Below, one piece after another: positions 19,019-29,283 of a DNA stretch of 64,000 bases (the first letter of the stretch is position 1; every line of letters starts with the position of its first letter). The translations under genes were made by a program, and so were the position numbers. Source of the stretch: Mesorhizobium sp. ZC-5. GTDB taxonomy: Bacteria > Pseudomonadota > Alphaproteobacteria > Rhizobiales > Rhizobiaceae. The notes under the pieces were generated by a model that had not been told where the DNA came from, made no database searches, and saw only the letters and a list, made by a program, of their open reading frames with translations. The stretch covers positions 434,001-498,000 of the forward strand of contig NZ_JAOWPT010000002.1 in the NCBI RefSeq assembly GCF_025753855.1, given 5' to 3'.

Positions 19019-20098
19019 TCAGATGCGGTTGCCCGCCGCCGTGTCGAAGATCGAGGCGCGTGCGGGATCGAAACCGATCAGCACCTGATCTCCGACATTC
19101 AGAGGCTTTTCGGCCTCGACCCGGAAAGACAGGTTGTGGCCGCCGAATTTTGTCCACACCAGCGTGTCCGAGCCCATCGGCTCGACCAGCTCGACCTGGA
19201 CCTGCTGCGAGAAGGGTGCGCTCTTGGCCGCGTCGCCGAAGCTGATGTGCTCGGGCCGGATGCCGAGGACCGCCGGCCCGGTGTGGCTGTCGGCGCCGTC
19301 GAATGTGTAGCGGTCTAGCGGCACCGAAATCGATCCTGTCTTGAAGGCCGGACCGGTGCCGACTTCGCCGTCAATGAAATTCATCGCGGGCGAGCCGAGG
19401 AACCCGGCGACGAAGCGGTTGACCGGGCGGTTGTAGATCGCCTGCGGCGCGTCGAGCTGCTGGATCACCCCGCCCTTCATCACCGCGATGCGGTCGGCCA
19501 GCGTCATTGCCTCGATCTGGTCGTGGGTGACATAGATCATCGTGTTGGCGAGCCGCTGGTGCAGCCGCTTGATCTCGACGCGCAGTTCGGAACGCAGCTT
19601 GGCGTCCAGGTTCGACAGCGGCTCGTCGAACAGGAATACATCGACATCGCGCACCAGCGCACGGCCGATGGCGACGCGCTGCCGCTGGCCGCCGGAAAGC
19701 TGGGAAGGCTTGCGTTCGAGCAGCGGCCCGATCTGCAGGATCTCGGCGGTGCGTGCGATGCGCTTCTCGATCTCGTCTTTCGGCACGCCGGCGTTCTTCA
19801 GGCCGAAGGAGAGATTGCCCTTCACGGTCATCTGCGGATAGAGCGCGTAGGACTGGAACACCATGCCGATGCCGCGGTCCTTGGGCTCCTCCCAGGTGAC
19901 GTTCTTGCCCTTGATGAAGATCTGTCCGGCGCTGACGTCGAGCAGGCCCGCCACGCAGTTGAGCAAAGTCGACTTGCCGCAGCCGGACGGACCGAGCAGG
20001 ACCAGGAATTCGCCTTCGGGCACATCCAGGTTGAGCGATTTGAGCACCTCAACCGAACCGAAGTTCAGCGATACGTCACGCACGAGAACACTGGTCAT
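19019..20098 (-). CDS. sugar ABC transporter ATP-binding protein (UgpC/MsmK type)
   Basis: A 359-residue ATPase of a carbohydrate importer. Walker A is GPSGCGKST near residues 37-45, the signature LSGGQRQR near 135, and Walker B is DVFLFDEPLSNLD. The C-terminal about 120 residues form the OB-fold regulatory domain (VLGIRPEHISF). It energises the two permeases encoded just upstream, starting 4 bases after the second permease stop. Confidence 0.92.
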   Translation of the reverse strand: MTSVLVRDVSLNFGSVEVLKSLNLDVPEGEFLVLLGPSGCGKSTLLNCVAGLLDVSAGQIFIKGKNVTWEEPKDRGIGMVFQSYALYPQMTVKGNLSFGLKNAGVPKDEIEKRIARTAEILQIGPLLERKPSQLSGGQRQRVAIGRALVRDVDVFLFDEPLSNLDAKLRSELRVEIKRLHQRLANTMIYVTHDQIEAMTLADRIAVMKGGVIQQLDAPQAIYNRPVNRFVAGFLGSPAMNFIDGEVGTGPAFKTGSISVPLDRYTFDGADSHTGPAVLGIRPEHISFGDAAKSAPFSQQVQVELVEPMGSDTLVWTKFGGHNLSFRVEAEKPLNVGDQVLIGFDPARASIFDTAAGNRI

Positions 20099-20102
20099 CG
20101 GG

Positions 20103-21020
20103 TCAACCCTTCACCGCGCCCGCGGCGATGCCACGCACGAAAAGCTTGCCGGAAACGAAATAGACGATGAGCGGGACGAGGCCGGTGAGAATGGTCGCGG
20201 CCATGTTGACATTGTACTCCTTCACGCCTTGCACCGAGTTGACGATGTTGTTGAGCTGCACGGTCATCGGATAGGTATCCGGGCGCGTGTAGACGACGCC
20301 GAACAGGAAGTCGTTCCAGATGCCGGTGACCTGCAGGATGATGGCGACGACGAAGATGGGCAGCGACATCGGCAGCATGATCTTGAGATAGATGGCCCAG
20401 AAGCCGGCGCCATCGACACGCGCCGCCTTGAACAGCTCTTCCGGTACCGAGGTGAAATAGTTGCGGAAAAGCAGCGTCAGGATCGGCATGCCAAAGATCG
20501 AATGCACGATCACCAGCCCCCACAGATTTCCGTAGAGACCGATCTCGCGCAGCATGATGACGATCGGATAGATCATCACCTGATAGGGGATGAACGCCCC
20601 GACGATGAGGATAGTGAAGAAGATGTCGGCGCCCTTGAAGCGCCAGTTCGCGAGCGCGTAGCCGTTCACCGAGGCGATGGCGATCGACAAGATGACCGAC
20701 GGCACCGTGATGCGCACGGAGTTCCAGAAGCCGCGGCTGAGGCCGTCGCAATTGAGGCCGGTACAGGCGGTGGCCCAGGCCTTCACCCACGGCTCGAAGG
20801 TGATCTCCATCGGCGGCGAGAAGATGTTGCCCAAGCGGATTTCCGGCATGCCCTTCAGCGAGGTGACCACCATCACGTAGAGCGGCAGCAGGTAATAGAC
20901 GGCGACGACGATCAGCGTGCCGTAGAGAAAGATGTTGCGCGGCGAAAAGACAGCCCGCGGCCGCGGCCCGTAGGGCTCCGACGCAGCAATGGCGGAAGGG
21001 TCGAGTGTCGTGTCAGCCAC
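20103..21020 (-). CDS. carbohydrate ABC transporter permease (MalG-like)
   Basis: A 305-residue inner-membrane protein with about six membrane segments; the first is near residues 30-55 (NIFLYGTLIVVAVYYLLPLY). The ATPase-contact EAA loop reads EELFKAARVDGAGFWAIYLK near residue 205. It overlaps the partner permease by 8 bases. Confidence 0.92.
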   Translation of the reverse strand: MADTTLDPSAIAASEPYGPRPRAVFSPRNIFLYGTLIVVAVYYLLPLYVMVVTSLKGMPEIRLGNIFSPPMEITFEPWVKAWATACTGLNCDGLSRGFWNSVRITVPSVILSIAIASVNGYALANWRFKGADIFFTILIVGAFIPYQVMIYPIVIMLREIGLYGNLWGLVIVHSIFGMPILTLLFRNYFTSVPEELFKAARVDGAGFWAIYLKIMLPMSLPIFVVAIILQVTGIWNDFLFGVVYTRPDTYPMTVQLNNIVNSVQGVKEYNVNMAATILTGLVPLIVYFVSGKLFVRGIAAGAVKG

Positions 21021-21912
21021 GCTGCCGCCTCCCGAATTCGAGATAGGCCCACGGCACCACCACGATGATCACGGTGACCAGCATCATTGTCGACGCGGCA
21101 AAACCCTGGCCGAGATTCTGGGCGTGGAACATGTAGTCGTAGACGTATTTGGCCGGCACTTCGGAGGCGATGCCAGGCCCGCCGCTGGTCTGCGCGACGA
21201 CCAGGTCGTAGACCTTGACGATACCGGCGGCGATGATGACCAGCGTTGTGATGAAGACCGGCCGCATCATCGGGATGATAATGAAAAGATAGGTCTTCCA
21301 GGTCGGGATGCCGTCGACGCGCGCCGCCTTCCAGATGTCCTCGTCGATGCCGCGAAGGCCGGCCAGCATCAGGCACATGATGAGCCCCGTGCCTTGCCAG
21401 AGCGCGGCGATCAGGATGCCGTAGATGACGATCTGGGCGTTGTAGAGCGGGTTGAAGTCGAAGCCCGTCCAGCCGAGGCTGCGCACGACGGCCTGAACGC
21501 CGAAATCGGGATTGAGCAGCCACTGCCAGACCAGGCCTGTGACGATGAAGGAAAGCGCGAACGGGTAGAGGAAGATGGTGCGGAAGGTGTCCTCGAAGCG
21601 GATCTTCTGGTCGAGCATGGCAGCCAGCAGGAAGCCGATGACCAGCGAGAAGACCAGAGAGAACACGCCGTAGATGGCGAGGTTCTCGATCGCTACCTGC
21701 CAGCGGGGTGCTGCCCACAGGCGCTCGTACTGATCAATGCCGACGAAGTTGAGGCGCGGCAGGAGCTTCGAATTGGTGAAGGAATAGAAGATCGTCCAGG
21801 CCGTGCCGCCGACGAAGACGAACACCGCCGTCAGGATCATCGGCACCGAGGCGATCTTGGCGCTCAGGTTCCGGAACAGCTGGCTGGGGCGCTTTGTGTC
21901 GGTTTCGCTCAC
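21013..21912 (-). CDS. carbohydrate ABC transporter permease (MalF-like)
   Basis: A 299-residue inner-membrane protein with about six membrane segments. The EAA loop is DEDIWKAARVDGIPTWKTYL. I use the GTG at 21912, five bases after AAGGA; an upstream start at 21936 has no such site. It forms the channel with the MalG-like permease and lies 73 bases after the binding-protein gene, with a hairpin between. Confidence 0.9.
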   Translation of the reverse strand: MSETDTKRPSQLFRNLSAKIASVPMILTAVFVFVGGTAWTIFYSFTNSKLLPRLNFVGIDQYERLWAAPRWQVAIENLAIYGVFSLVFSLVIGFLLAAMLDQKIRFEDTFRTIFLYPFALSFIVTGLVWQWLLNPDFGVQAVVRSLGWTGFDFNPLYNAQIVIYGILIAALWQGTGLIMCLMLAGLRGIDEDIWKAARVDGIPTWKTYLFIIIPMMRPVFITTLVIIAAGIVKVYDLVVAQTSGGPGIASEVPAKYVYDYMFHAQNLGQGFAASTMMLVTVIIVVVPWAYLEFGRRQRG

Positions 21913-21941
21913 GGCGATCCTTTTCGGATGCAGCAAAGGAG

Positions 21942-21967
21942 CGGACCGGCCGGGGACGGCCGATCCG
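21942..21967 (-). promoter_or_regulatory. intercistronic hairpin between binding-protein and permease genes
   Basis: Ten-base arms CGGATCGGCC and GGCCGGTCCG (minus strand, one U-G pair) around a 6-base loop follow the binding-protein stop. There is no T run, so full termination is unlikely. Such hairpins often protect upstream mRNA and keep binding protein in excess over permease. Confidence 0.5.
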
Positions 21968-21985
21968 TGTCTTTGGAGGAGAGTT

Positions 21986-23224
21986 TTAGTCAGCCGAAGC
22001 GATGATCTCTGCGAAGCGCTTCTGCGCGTCTTCCGGGGTCAAGCCCTGGTTGGAGAAGAACTCCGAGAACAGGTCTTCCTTCTGCTTCTGGGTGTCCTGC
22101 GACATCAGCTGATCGGTGCCGGGAATCACATTGCCCTTCGCCAGGATATCGAGACCTTTTTTCATGCAGTCGTTGGCTGCATTGAGATCGACATCGCCGC
22201 GCACCGGCAGCGAGCCCTTCTTCAGGTTGAAGGCGACCTGGGTCTTCGGATCGAGCAGTGTCGAGGCGAGCGCTTCCTGAGCTTTCGCCTTTTCCTCATC
22301 CTTCAGCAGCGGGAAGTAGAAAGCATCGCCGCCGGTTGAGATGATCTCGTTGACGCCGAGCCCGGGCAGGCAAGTGTAATCCTTGCCCGCCACCTGGCCG
22401 GCAACCTGGAACTCGCCTTGCGCCCAATCACCCATGATCTGGCCGGCGGCCTTGCCGGTGATGACCAAGTTGGTCGCCTGGTTCCAGTCCTGCACATTGG
22501 TGTTCTTCGACATCTTGCGGGCGTCGTCCGCCGCCTTGAACACCTTGGCGATTTCGGGCCCGGCGGCGACAGTTTCGTCCTTGTCGCCGAACACCTTCAT
22601 GAAGACATCCTTGCCGGCAATCGCGACCATCAGCACATCGAAGGCGCCCGCCGATTGCCAGGGCTGGCCGCCGACGGCCAGCGGAACGATGCCGGCTTTT
22701 TCGAGCGCGGGACCGGCCGCGACGAATTCATCCCAGTTCTTCGGAACGGCGACGCCGGCCTTTTCGAACGCCGCGTTGGAGAGCCACAGCCACTGCCACG
22801 AATGGATATTGACCGGCACGCAGTAGATCTTGCCGTCCAGCGTGCAGGAATCGAGCAGGCTCGCGGGCTTGATGATGTCCTTCCAGCCTTCCTTGGTGGC
22901 GAGGTCGGTGAGGTCGCGCATCAGGCCGGCCTCGACGAGTTCCTCGGCCTGGCGGCCGTGGTTGAATTGCGTGGCGCCCATCGGGTCGCCGCCGGTGATG
23001 CGGCTGATCATGATGGGTCGGGCGGTACCGCCCGAGCCAGCGATGGCGCCGTCCACCCATTTGTTGCCGGTGGCGTCGAATGCCTTGGCGAATTCACCGA
23101 CAGCAGCCGCTTCGCCGCCGGATGTCCACCAATGGGTTACTTCGAGATCGGTGGCCGAGGCCGGAGCTGTGACACAAAAGGCAACACTCGCGGCAAGCAC
23201 GGCACGAGAAAATCCAAAACGCAT
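21986..23224 (-). CDS. carbohydrate ABC transporter substrate-binding protein
   Basis: A 412-residue periplasmic binding protein. The signal peptide is residues 1-23 (MRFGFSRAVLAASVAFCV then APASA). The mature start TDLEVTHWWTSGGEAAAV is typical of the family 1 extracellular sugar-binding proteins. It also contains GNKWVDGAIAGSGGTARP and FLKDE-like C-terminal helices. GGAGG precedes the ATG. A LacI-type operator overlaps the leader 18 bases upstream. The ligand is probably an oligosaccharide or glycoside, given the GH43 gene. Confidence 0.92.
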   Translation of the reverse strand: MRFGFSRAVLAASVAFCVTAPASATDLEVTHWWTSGGEAAAVGEFAKAFDATGNKWVDGAIAGSGGTARPIMISRITGGDPMGATQFNHGRQAEELVEAGLMRDLTDLATKEGWKDIIKPASLLDSCTLDGKIYCVPVNIHSWQWLWLSNAAFEKAGVAVPKNWDEFVAAGPALEKAGIVPLAVGGQPWQSAGAFDVLMVAIAGKDVFMKVFGDKDETVAAGPEIAKVFKAADDARKMSKNTNVQDWNQATNLVITGKAAGQIMGDWAQGEFQVAGQVAGKDYTCLPGLGVNEIISTGGDAFYFPLLKDEEKAKAQEALASTLLDPKTQVAFNLKKGSLPVRGDVDLNAANDCMKKGLDILAKGNVIPGTDQLMSQDTQKQKEDLFSEFFSNQGLTPEDAQKRFAEIIASAD

Positions 23225-23241
23225 CGATATTCCTCCCAGAA

Positions 23242-23255
23242 CTGAAACGTTACAG
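23242..23255. promoter_or_regulatory. LacI-type operator, copy 1 (ABC operon side)
   Basis: CTGAAACGTTACAG is a near-perfect palindrome around AACGTT and the exact reverse complement of copy 2. It sits between the promoter region and the start of the binding-protein gene, where a bound repressor would block transcription. Confidence 0.75.
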
Positions 23256-23452
23256 ATTTTGCATATTGGATTTATCGGCATGGCGCAACCCGAGCCTCGG
23301 TATTTTTTCGACATTCGAATTATTTCGCGAACCCAGAGCAGGTTGCGATGCGGCATTTCATGCTGCGCCGCGTCAACAATCGCCCTGAAGCAGCCCAGCG
23401 TTTCAGCCGCGAGCCCCGTACCAACGACACATTTCGCCAGCCTCGTTGAAAC

Positions 23453-23466
23453 CTGTAACGTTTCAG
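23453..23466. promoter_or_regulatory. LacI-type operator, copy 2 (regulator side)
   Basis: CTGTAACGTTTCAG lies 78 bases upstream of the LacI-family start and is the exact reverse complement of copy 1. The pair, 211 bases apart, brackets the divergent promoter interval and could support looping and autoregulation. Nothing else is seen in the 320-base interval 23225-23544. Confidence 0.75.
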
Positions 23467-23544
23467 ATTATGAAGCCTCCAGCGGCAACTCCTTCATATC
23501 GCGGGAATTGCCGTCTGGCTGGGGAGCCTGATAAGGCGAGTTGC

Positions 23545-24588
23545 ATGGACATGAGGGGCGACAATGACGATGCCATCGATCGAGTGGAAGGTGCCGCGCG
23601 CCCGACGCTGAAGACCATCGCTTTCATGACCGGGCTCGGCGTGACCACCGTGTCGCGTGCCCTGAAGGACGCCCCGGAAATCGGCGAGGAAACAAAGAAA
23701 CGCGTCCAGCTGGTGGCACGGCAGGTCGGCTACCGGCCGAACCGCGCCGGCGTGCGCCTGCGCACCGGCAAGACCAACGTGATCAGCCTCGTGCTCAACA
23801 CCGAGGAGCAGGTGGGCGGCTTCGTTTCCGACCTGATCTACGGCATTTCCGAGCATCTGGCGCAGACGCCCTACCACTTGATCGTGACGCCCTATTCGCG
23901 GACCAACGACCCGCTCGAGCCGGTGCGCTATGTCGTCGACACAGGGTCGGCGGACGGCATAATCATCTCGCGCACCGAGCCGAAAGACGCGCGGGTGCGC
24001 TACATGACCGAGCGCGGCTTTCCCTTCGCCACCCATGGCCGCACCGACATGGGCATCGAGCATCCTTTCCACGATTTCGACAATCATGCCTACGCGGTGG
24101 AGGCTGTGGGCAAGCTCGCGGCGCTCGGCCGTAAACGGCTGGCATTGCTCGCGCCGCCGCCCAACCTCGCGTACCACCACCACATGCGCAATGGCTTCCT
24201 CGAGGCGCTCGGCGATACCGGGCTGGCGGAAATCCCCTTTACCGGCGCGACCATCGACCACTCGATCGACGAGATCAGGGCGCGTACTGTCGAACTGCTG
24301 CGGCGGCCGAGCCGGCCGGACGGCATCGTCTCGGGCAGCGGCCAGGCGACCTTCGCCCTGGTGGCGGCCGTCGAGGATGCCGGGCTTCTGGTCGGCGAGG
24401 ATATCGACATCGTCTCGAAGCAGTCGGCGCGACTGCTGCATCTGCTCAGGCGGCCGATCTATGTCGTCAACGAGAGCGTCAGGCTGGCCGGCCGGGAACT
24501 CGCCCGTTCGATTCTGGGCGCTATCGAAAGCGAGAACGTCAAGAACCTGCAGAGCCTTTCGGCACCGTCGCCGGCAGAGCTGCAATAA
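23545..24588 (+). CDS. LacI family transcriptional regulator of the sugar cluster
   Basis: A 347-residue LacI/GalR regulator. The helix-turn-helix is TLKTIAFMTGLGVTTVSRAL (residues 20-39), with the hinge RPNRAGVRLRTGKTN. A periplasmic-binding-like ligand domain follows (IISRTEPKDARVRYMTERGFPF). The ATG at 23545 follows an AAGGCGAG site. Divergence from the ABC operon and the paired operators indicate repression of the sugar cluster, relieved by the imported sugar or a derivative; this is inferred. Confidence 0.9.
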   Translation: MDMRGDNDDAIDRVEGAARPTLKTIAFMTGLGVTTVSRALKDAPEIGEETKKRVQLVARQVGYRPNRAGVRLRTGKTNVISLVLNTEEQVGGFVSDLIYGISEHLAQTPYHLIVTPYSRTNDPLEPVRYVVDTGSADGIIISRTEPKDARVRYMTERGFPFATHGRTDMGIEHPFHDFDNHAYAVEAVGKLAALGRKRLALLAPPPNLAYHHHMRNGFLEALGDTGLAEIPFTGATIDHSIDEIRARTVELLRRPSRPDGIVSGSGQATFALVAAVEDAGLLVGEDIDIVSKQSARLLHLLRRPIYVVNESVRLAGRELARSILGAIESENVKNLQSLSAPSPAELQ

Positions 24589-24625
24589 GCCGGTACCGCA
24601 GCAGGCCGGCGTGCCCTTTCCGCAA

Positions 24626-24641
24626 TTGTAATCGCTTTGCA
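24626..24641. promoter_or_regulatory. weak LacI-like site upstream of the second LacI gene
   Basis: TTGTAATCGCTTTGCA is an imperfect match to the LacI pattern TGNAANCG..TTNCA and to the better site at 24660. It lies 33 bases (about three helical turns) from that site. Confidence 0.35.
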
Positions 24642-24659
24642 GACCACCTAGGGTCGGCT

Positions 24660-24673
24660 TGCAATCGATTACA
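24660..24673. promoter_or_regulatory. LacI-type operator upstream of the second LacI gene
   Basis: TGCAATCGATTACA is a palindrome with one mismatch between the arms TGCAATC and GATTACA, 79 bases upstream of the regulator start. It is distinct from the operator of the sugar cluster, so the two LacI proteins probably read different sites. Autoregulation is inferred. Confidence 0.55.
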
Positions 24674-24752
24674 CCTGCTCCGATCATCGCTGCTCGACAG
24701 AAAGAGGCTGCATTCGGAGGCCGGGCAAGTGCCGGGGAGGCGCGGAGGGATC

Positions 24753-25778
24753 GTGAACAAGGCGTCGCCGACCATCCAGGACGTCGCGCGGATGGCGAAC
24801 GTGTCGACAGCGACGGTCAGCCGCGCATTGTCGGCGCCGGCCAGCGTTGCCGAGGAAACACGCCGCCTCGTGATCGAGGCGGTCGAGCGCAGCGGCTACC
24901 GGGTCAACCAGACGGCACGCAACCTCCGCCGCAAGCAGGCCGGCGCCATCGTCGTTCTGGTGCCGAATATCGGCAATCCCTTTTTCTCGCGCATCCTTGC
25001 CGGTATCGAGGCGACGGCGTCGAAAGCGGGCCTCAACGTGCTGATCGCCGACACAAGGCAGCCGCGTGCGCATGAGGGTCCGCTCAGCGAATATCTGCAC
25101 AACAACCGCGCCGACGGCATCCTGGTGCTGGACGGTTCGCTGCCGGACCGTTTCTTCTCGGCCGGTAACCGTTCGCATCCGCCGATCGTCTACGCCTGCG
25201 AATGGAGCGAGGGCACCAGGCTTCCGTCGATCCGCTTCGACAATGCCGGTGGCGCGGCACTCGCGGTCGAGCACCTGGCAGATCTTGGTCACAAAAGTAT
25301 CGGCCACATCCTGGGACCGCTCGACAATGTGCTGACCCGCGAGCGCCGGCGCGGCTTCGACAATGCCTTGAAAGCGCGTGGGCTGCCGATGCGGCCGGAC
25401 TGGTATTTCGATGGCGATTTCACGCTGGCCACAGGCGCCAATGCTGCCTTGCGTTGGCTCGAATTGCCGGAACGGCCGACCGCCGTCACCGCCTCGAGCG
25501 ACGAAATGGCGTGCGGCTTCATGTCGGAACTCTATCGCAACGGCGTCAAGGTACCGGAAGACGTTTCGGTTGTCGGCTTCGACGACATCGACATCGCCGA
25601 ACGGTTCATCCCGGCGCTGACCACGATAAGCCAGCCGCGCATGGAAATCGGCGAGACCGCCGCAAACGCGCTGATCGATCTGATCCGCAATCCGGACCGG
25701 AAGCCAACCGGAACCGGTTTCACCAGATTGCTGGACGCCAGGCTTGTCGTCCGCTCAAGCACGCGGGCCGTGGCATAG
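24753..25778 (+). CDS. LacI family transcriptional regulator (second)
   Basis: A 341-residue LacI/GalR regulator. The helix-turn-helix is TIQDVARMANVSTATVSRAL near the N-terminus, with the hinge YRVNQTARNLRRKQ. The ligand domain ends VVGFDDIDIAERFIPALTTI, the classic C-terminal subdomain. The GTG start at 24753 follows GGAGGG. It is convergent with gnd (12-base gap). Its target is not evident in the window apart from its own upstream site. Confidence 0.9.
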   Translation: MNKASPTIQDVARMANVSTATVSRALSAPASVAEETRRLVIEAVERSGYRVNQTARNLRRKQAGAIVVLVPNIGNPFFSRILAGIEATASKAGLNVLIADTRQPRAHEGPLSEYLHNNRADGILVLDGSLPDRFFSAGNRSHPPIVYACEWSEGTRLPSIRFDNAGGAALAVEHLADLGHKSIGHILGPLDNVLTRERRRGFDNALKARGLPMRPDWYFDGDFTLATGANAALRWLELPERPTAVTASSDEMACGFMSELYRNGVKVPEDVSVVGFDDIDIAERFIPALTTISQPRMEIGETAANALIDLIRNPDRKPTGTGFTRLLDARLVVRSSTRAVA

Positions 25779-25790
25779 CCTGACCGAAGC

Positions 25791-27209
<1,419 letters not shown>

Positions 27210-27342
27210 CGTGTTCTGTCCGTGGCGGTTGTTGGCCGGAGCTGTCGCTTGGCGTGGGAGCGGGATGTTTGACCGGGCATTCGCGCCGCGTCAACCGTGA
27301 GCGGCCAGCCGGCGCGGGGCCGGTGCTCGCCTGGTTGCGAAA

Positions 27343-27966
27343 TCATGCACGCTGGGATCGGATGACCAGGTCCGGCTGCCGGCGCTTCTCCAGCACCCGG
27401 TCGACATTAGGCATGTCGTTGGAGGCGACCCAGGCGCGGGCATCGTCATCGGAGCGGCCGTGCTCGTGCCAGCGGCGCAGCAGCCGCCGCTCGAGTTCGT
27501 CGCGCGGAACGTCGAGAAAGACCGCAAGGTCGAAGAGCGGCGCGAGAGCCGACCACGGCTGCTCGTCGAGCAACAGGTAGTTGCCTTCCGCAAGGATGAA
27601 CTTGATGTCGCCGCCGATGATCGCCGCGCCGGCGCGCGCAAGTTCGATGCTGCGGTCGAAGACGGGAATCGCGATATCCGGTTCGGCGTCGCGGATGCGT
27701 TTCAAGAGATGTCCGAAACCGGCGAGGTCGAAAGTTTCGGGGGCGCCCTTGCGGCTGCGCAGGCCGCGCTGGTCCAGGATAGCATTGTCGTAGTGGAAGC
27801 CGTCCATCGGCACCACGACCGCCGAATCCTGCGGCAGCAGTGCGCGCAGCTCTTCCGCGATGGTCGACTTGCCGGCGCCGGGCGGTCCGGCGATGGCGAC
27901 AATGAAGCGCTTCGTTCCGGCGGCGCGCTTGAAGATGGTGGCGGCGAGGGTGGCGATTTCGGACAT
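27343..27966 (-). CDS. nucleoside/nucleotide kinase family protein (uridine-kinase-like P-loop)
   Basis: A 207-residue P-loop kinase. Walker A is VAIAGPPGAGKSTIAEEL near residues 20-37. VVPMDGFHYDNAIL resembles the substrate loop of the uridine kinase / pantothenate kinase group. The start at 27966 gives MSEIATLAATIFKR; an ATG further upstream is not supported. It lies 133 bases downstream of gnd's start, on the same strand. The phosphate acceptor is unknown; in rhizobia relatives often sit in sugar loci. Confidence 0.8.
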   Translation of the reverse strand: MSEIATLAATIFKRAAGTKRFIVAIAGPPGAGKSTIAEELRALLPQDSAVVVPMDGFHYDNAILDQRGLRSRKGAPETFDLAGFGHLLKRIRDAEPDIAIPVFDRSIELARAGAAIIGGDIKFILAEGNYLLLDEQPWSALAPLFDLAVFLDVPRDELERRLLRRWHEHGRSDDDARAWVASNDMPNVDRVLEKRRQPDLVIRSQRA

Positions 27967-28115
27967 GGACAAAGCTCGCTGGTCGGGCGGCATCCTTGTA
28001 GGCATCGCCGGGAAGTTCAAGTCCGAAAATGCAAGCTCCCGGCCGGCATGGGCGGAACCGGCGAACCTCCAGTTCCGCCGCACGGAGACGCTTGAGCCTC
28101 GTGCCGACAAACGGC

Positions 28116-29147
28116 TTACATGCCGTTCGCGTGTTTCTCGATCAGCAGGCGGGCTTCCTCGACGAGCGCCTTGCCATCCATCCCCTTGGCGGTCATTTCC
28201 GCCTCCCAGGCCTCGATGAGCGGTGTGGCCGTGTCCTGCCAGCGCTTCGTTTCCGCATCGTCGAGTACGATGATGTTATTGCCCGCCTTCTGCGCGATCT
28301 CGAGGCCGACCTTGTCGCCCTCGTCCATCGCCCTGCCCATCATGGCGGCGGCGGCCACACCGGAATTCGCGTCGATGACCTTCTTCAGATCGTCAGGCAG
28401 TTTTTCGTATGAGCCCGGGTTCATCGCGAACACGAAAGTGGCCGTGTAGAGGCCGTGCTCTCCGGAAAAGCCTGTGTGATTGGTCACCAGTTCCGCGACC
28501 TTGAGGGAAGGCGTCACCTCCCAAGGAATGGTCGCTCCGTCGATGACGCCCTTCGAGAGCGATTCCGGCACGGCCGGAACCGGCATGCCGATCGGCGCCG
28601 CGCCGAGCTTCTCCAGCATCTGGTTGATCACCCGCGACGCGCCGCGCAGCTTCATGCCGTTGAGGTCTTCCAGCTTGTTGACGGCATTTCTCGAATGGAT
28701 CAGGCCGGGACCATGGGTGTGCCAAGCGATGACCTTCACCCCCTCGAATTCCTTGGCGCAGTGTTTCTCGCAATATTCGTGGAAGGCTTTCGATGTCGCC
28801 TCTCCGGTGGTCACCATGAACGGCAATTCGAACGCCTCGGTAGTCGGGAATCGGCCTGGCGTGTAGCCGATGACGGTCCAGGTAAGGTCGACGACGCCGT
28901 CCTTGACCTGATCGTAGAGCTCCGGCGGTTTGCCGCCGAGTTGCATTGCCGGGTAGAGCTCGACCTTGATGCGGCCGCCGGAGTCGGCCATCACTTTCTC
29001 GGCCCAAGGCGTCAGTGCCTTGGCCGGTATCGTCGCTTGCGCCGGCAGCATCTGGTGGAGCCTGAGCGTCACTTCCTGTGCCAGGGTTGCGACCGTCATG
29101 GCGGCGAATGCGAGCATGGCGGAAATTATGAATGCCAGTCTGTTCAT
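28116..29147 (-). CDS. TRAP transporter substrate-binding protein (DctP family), orphan
   Basis: A 343-residue exported protein with signal peptide residues 1-22 (MNRLAFIISAMLAFAAM...). The family segments are LRLHQMLPAQATIPAKAL, GGRIKVELYPAMQLGG, and LNGMKLRGASRVINQMLEKLGA, which includes the arginine that commonly binds a carboxylate. GGGAGGA precedes the ATG. No DctQ or DctM membrane subunits are encoded nearby, so it must work with partners elsewhere or in sensing. It is divergent from the MetE-like gene. Confidence 0.9.
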   Translation of the reverse strand: MNRLAFIISAMLAFAAMTVATLAQEVTLRLHQMLPAQATIPAKALTPWAEKVMADSGGRIKVELYPAMQLGGKPPELYDQVKDGVVDLTWTVIGYTPGRFPTTEAFELPFMVTTGEATSKAFHEYCEKHCAKEFEGVKVIAWHTHGPGLIHSRNAVNKLEDLNGMKLRGASRVINQMLEKLGAAPIGMPVPAVPESLSKGVIDGATIPWEVTPSLKVAELVTNHTGFSGEHGLYTATFVFAMNPGSYEKLPDDLKKVIDANSGVAAAAMMGRAMDEGDKVGLEIAQKAGNNIIVLDDAETKRWQDTATPLIEAWEAEMTAKGMDGKALVEEARLLIEKHANGM

Positions 29148-29283
29148 GTGTTCCTCCCGTTGCTTTTCGTCGTTTGTTTTCCTTTCGTTATACTGCAGGA
29201 CGATTTTGCAGAACAGCACCGGCTTCGCTACGGTGGCGACAGCACACGATGGCCCGTACAGAGGTCAGATGGAGGAGTATCAG

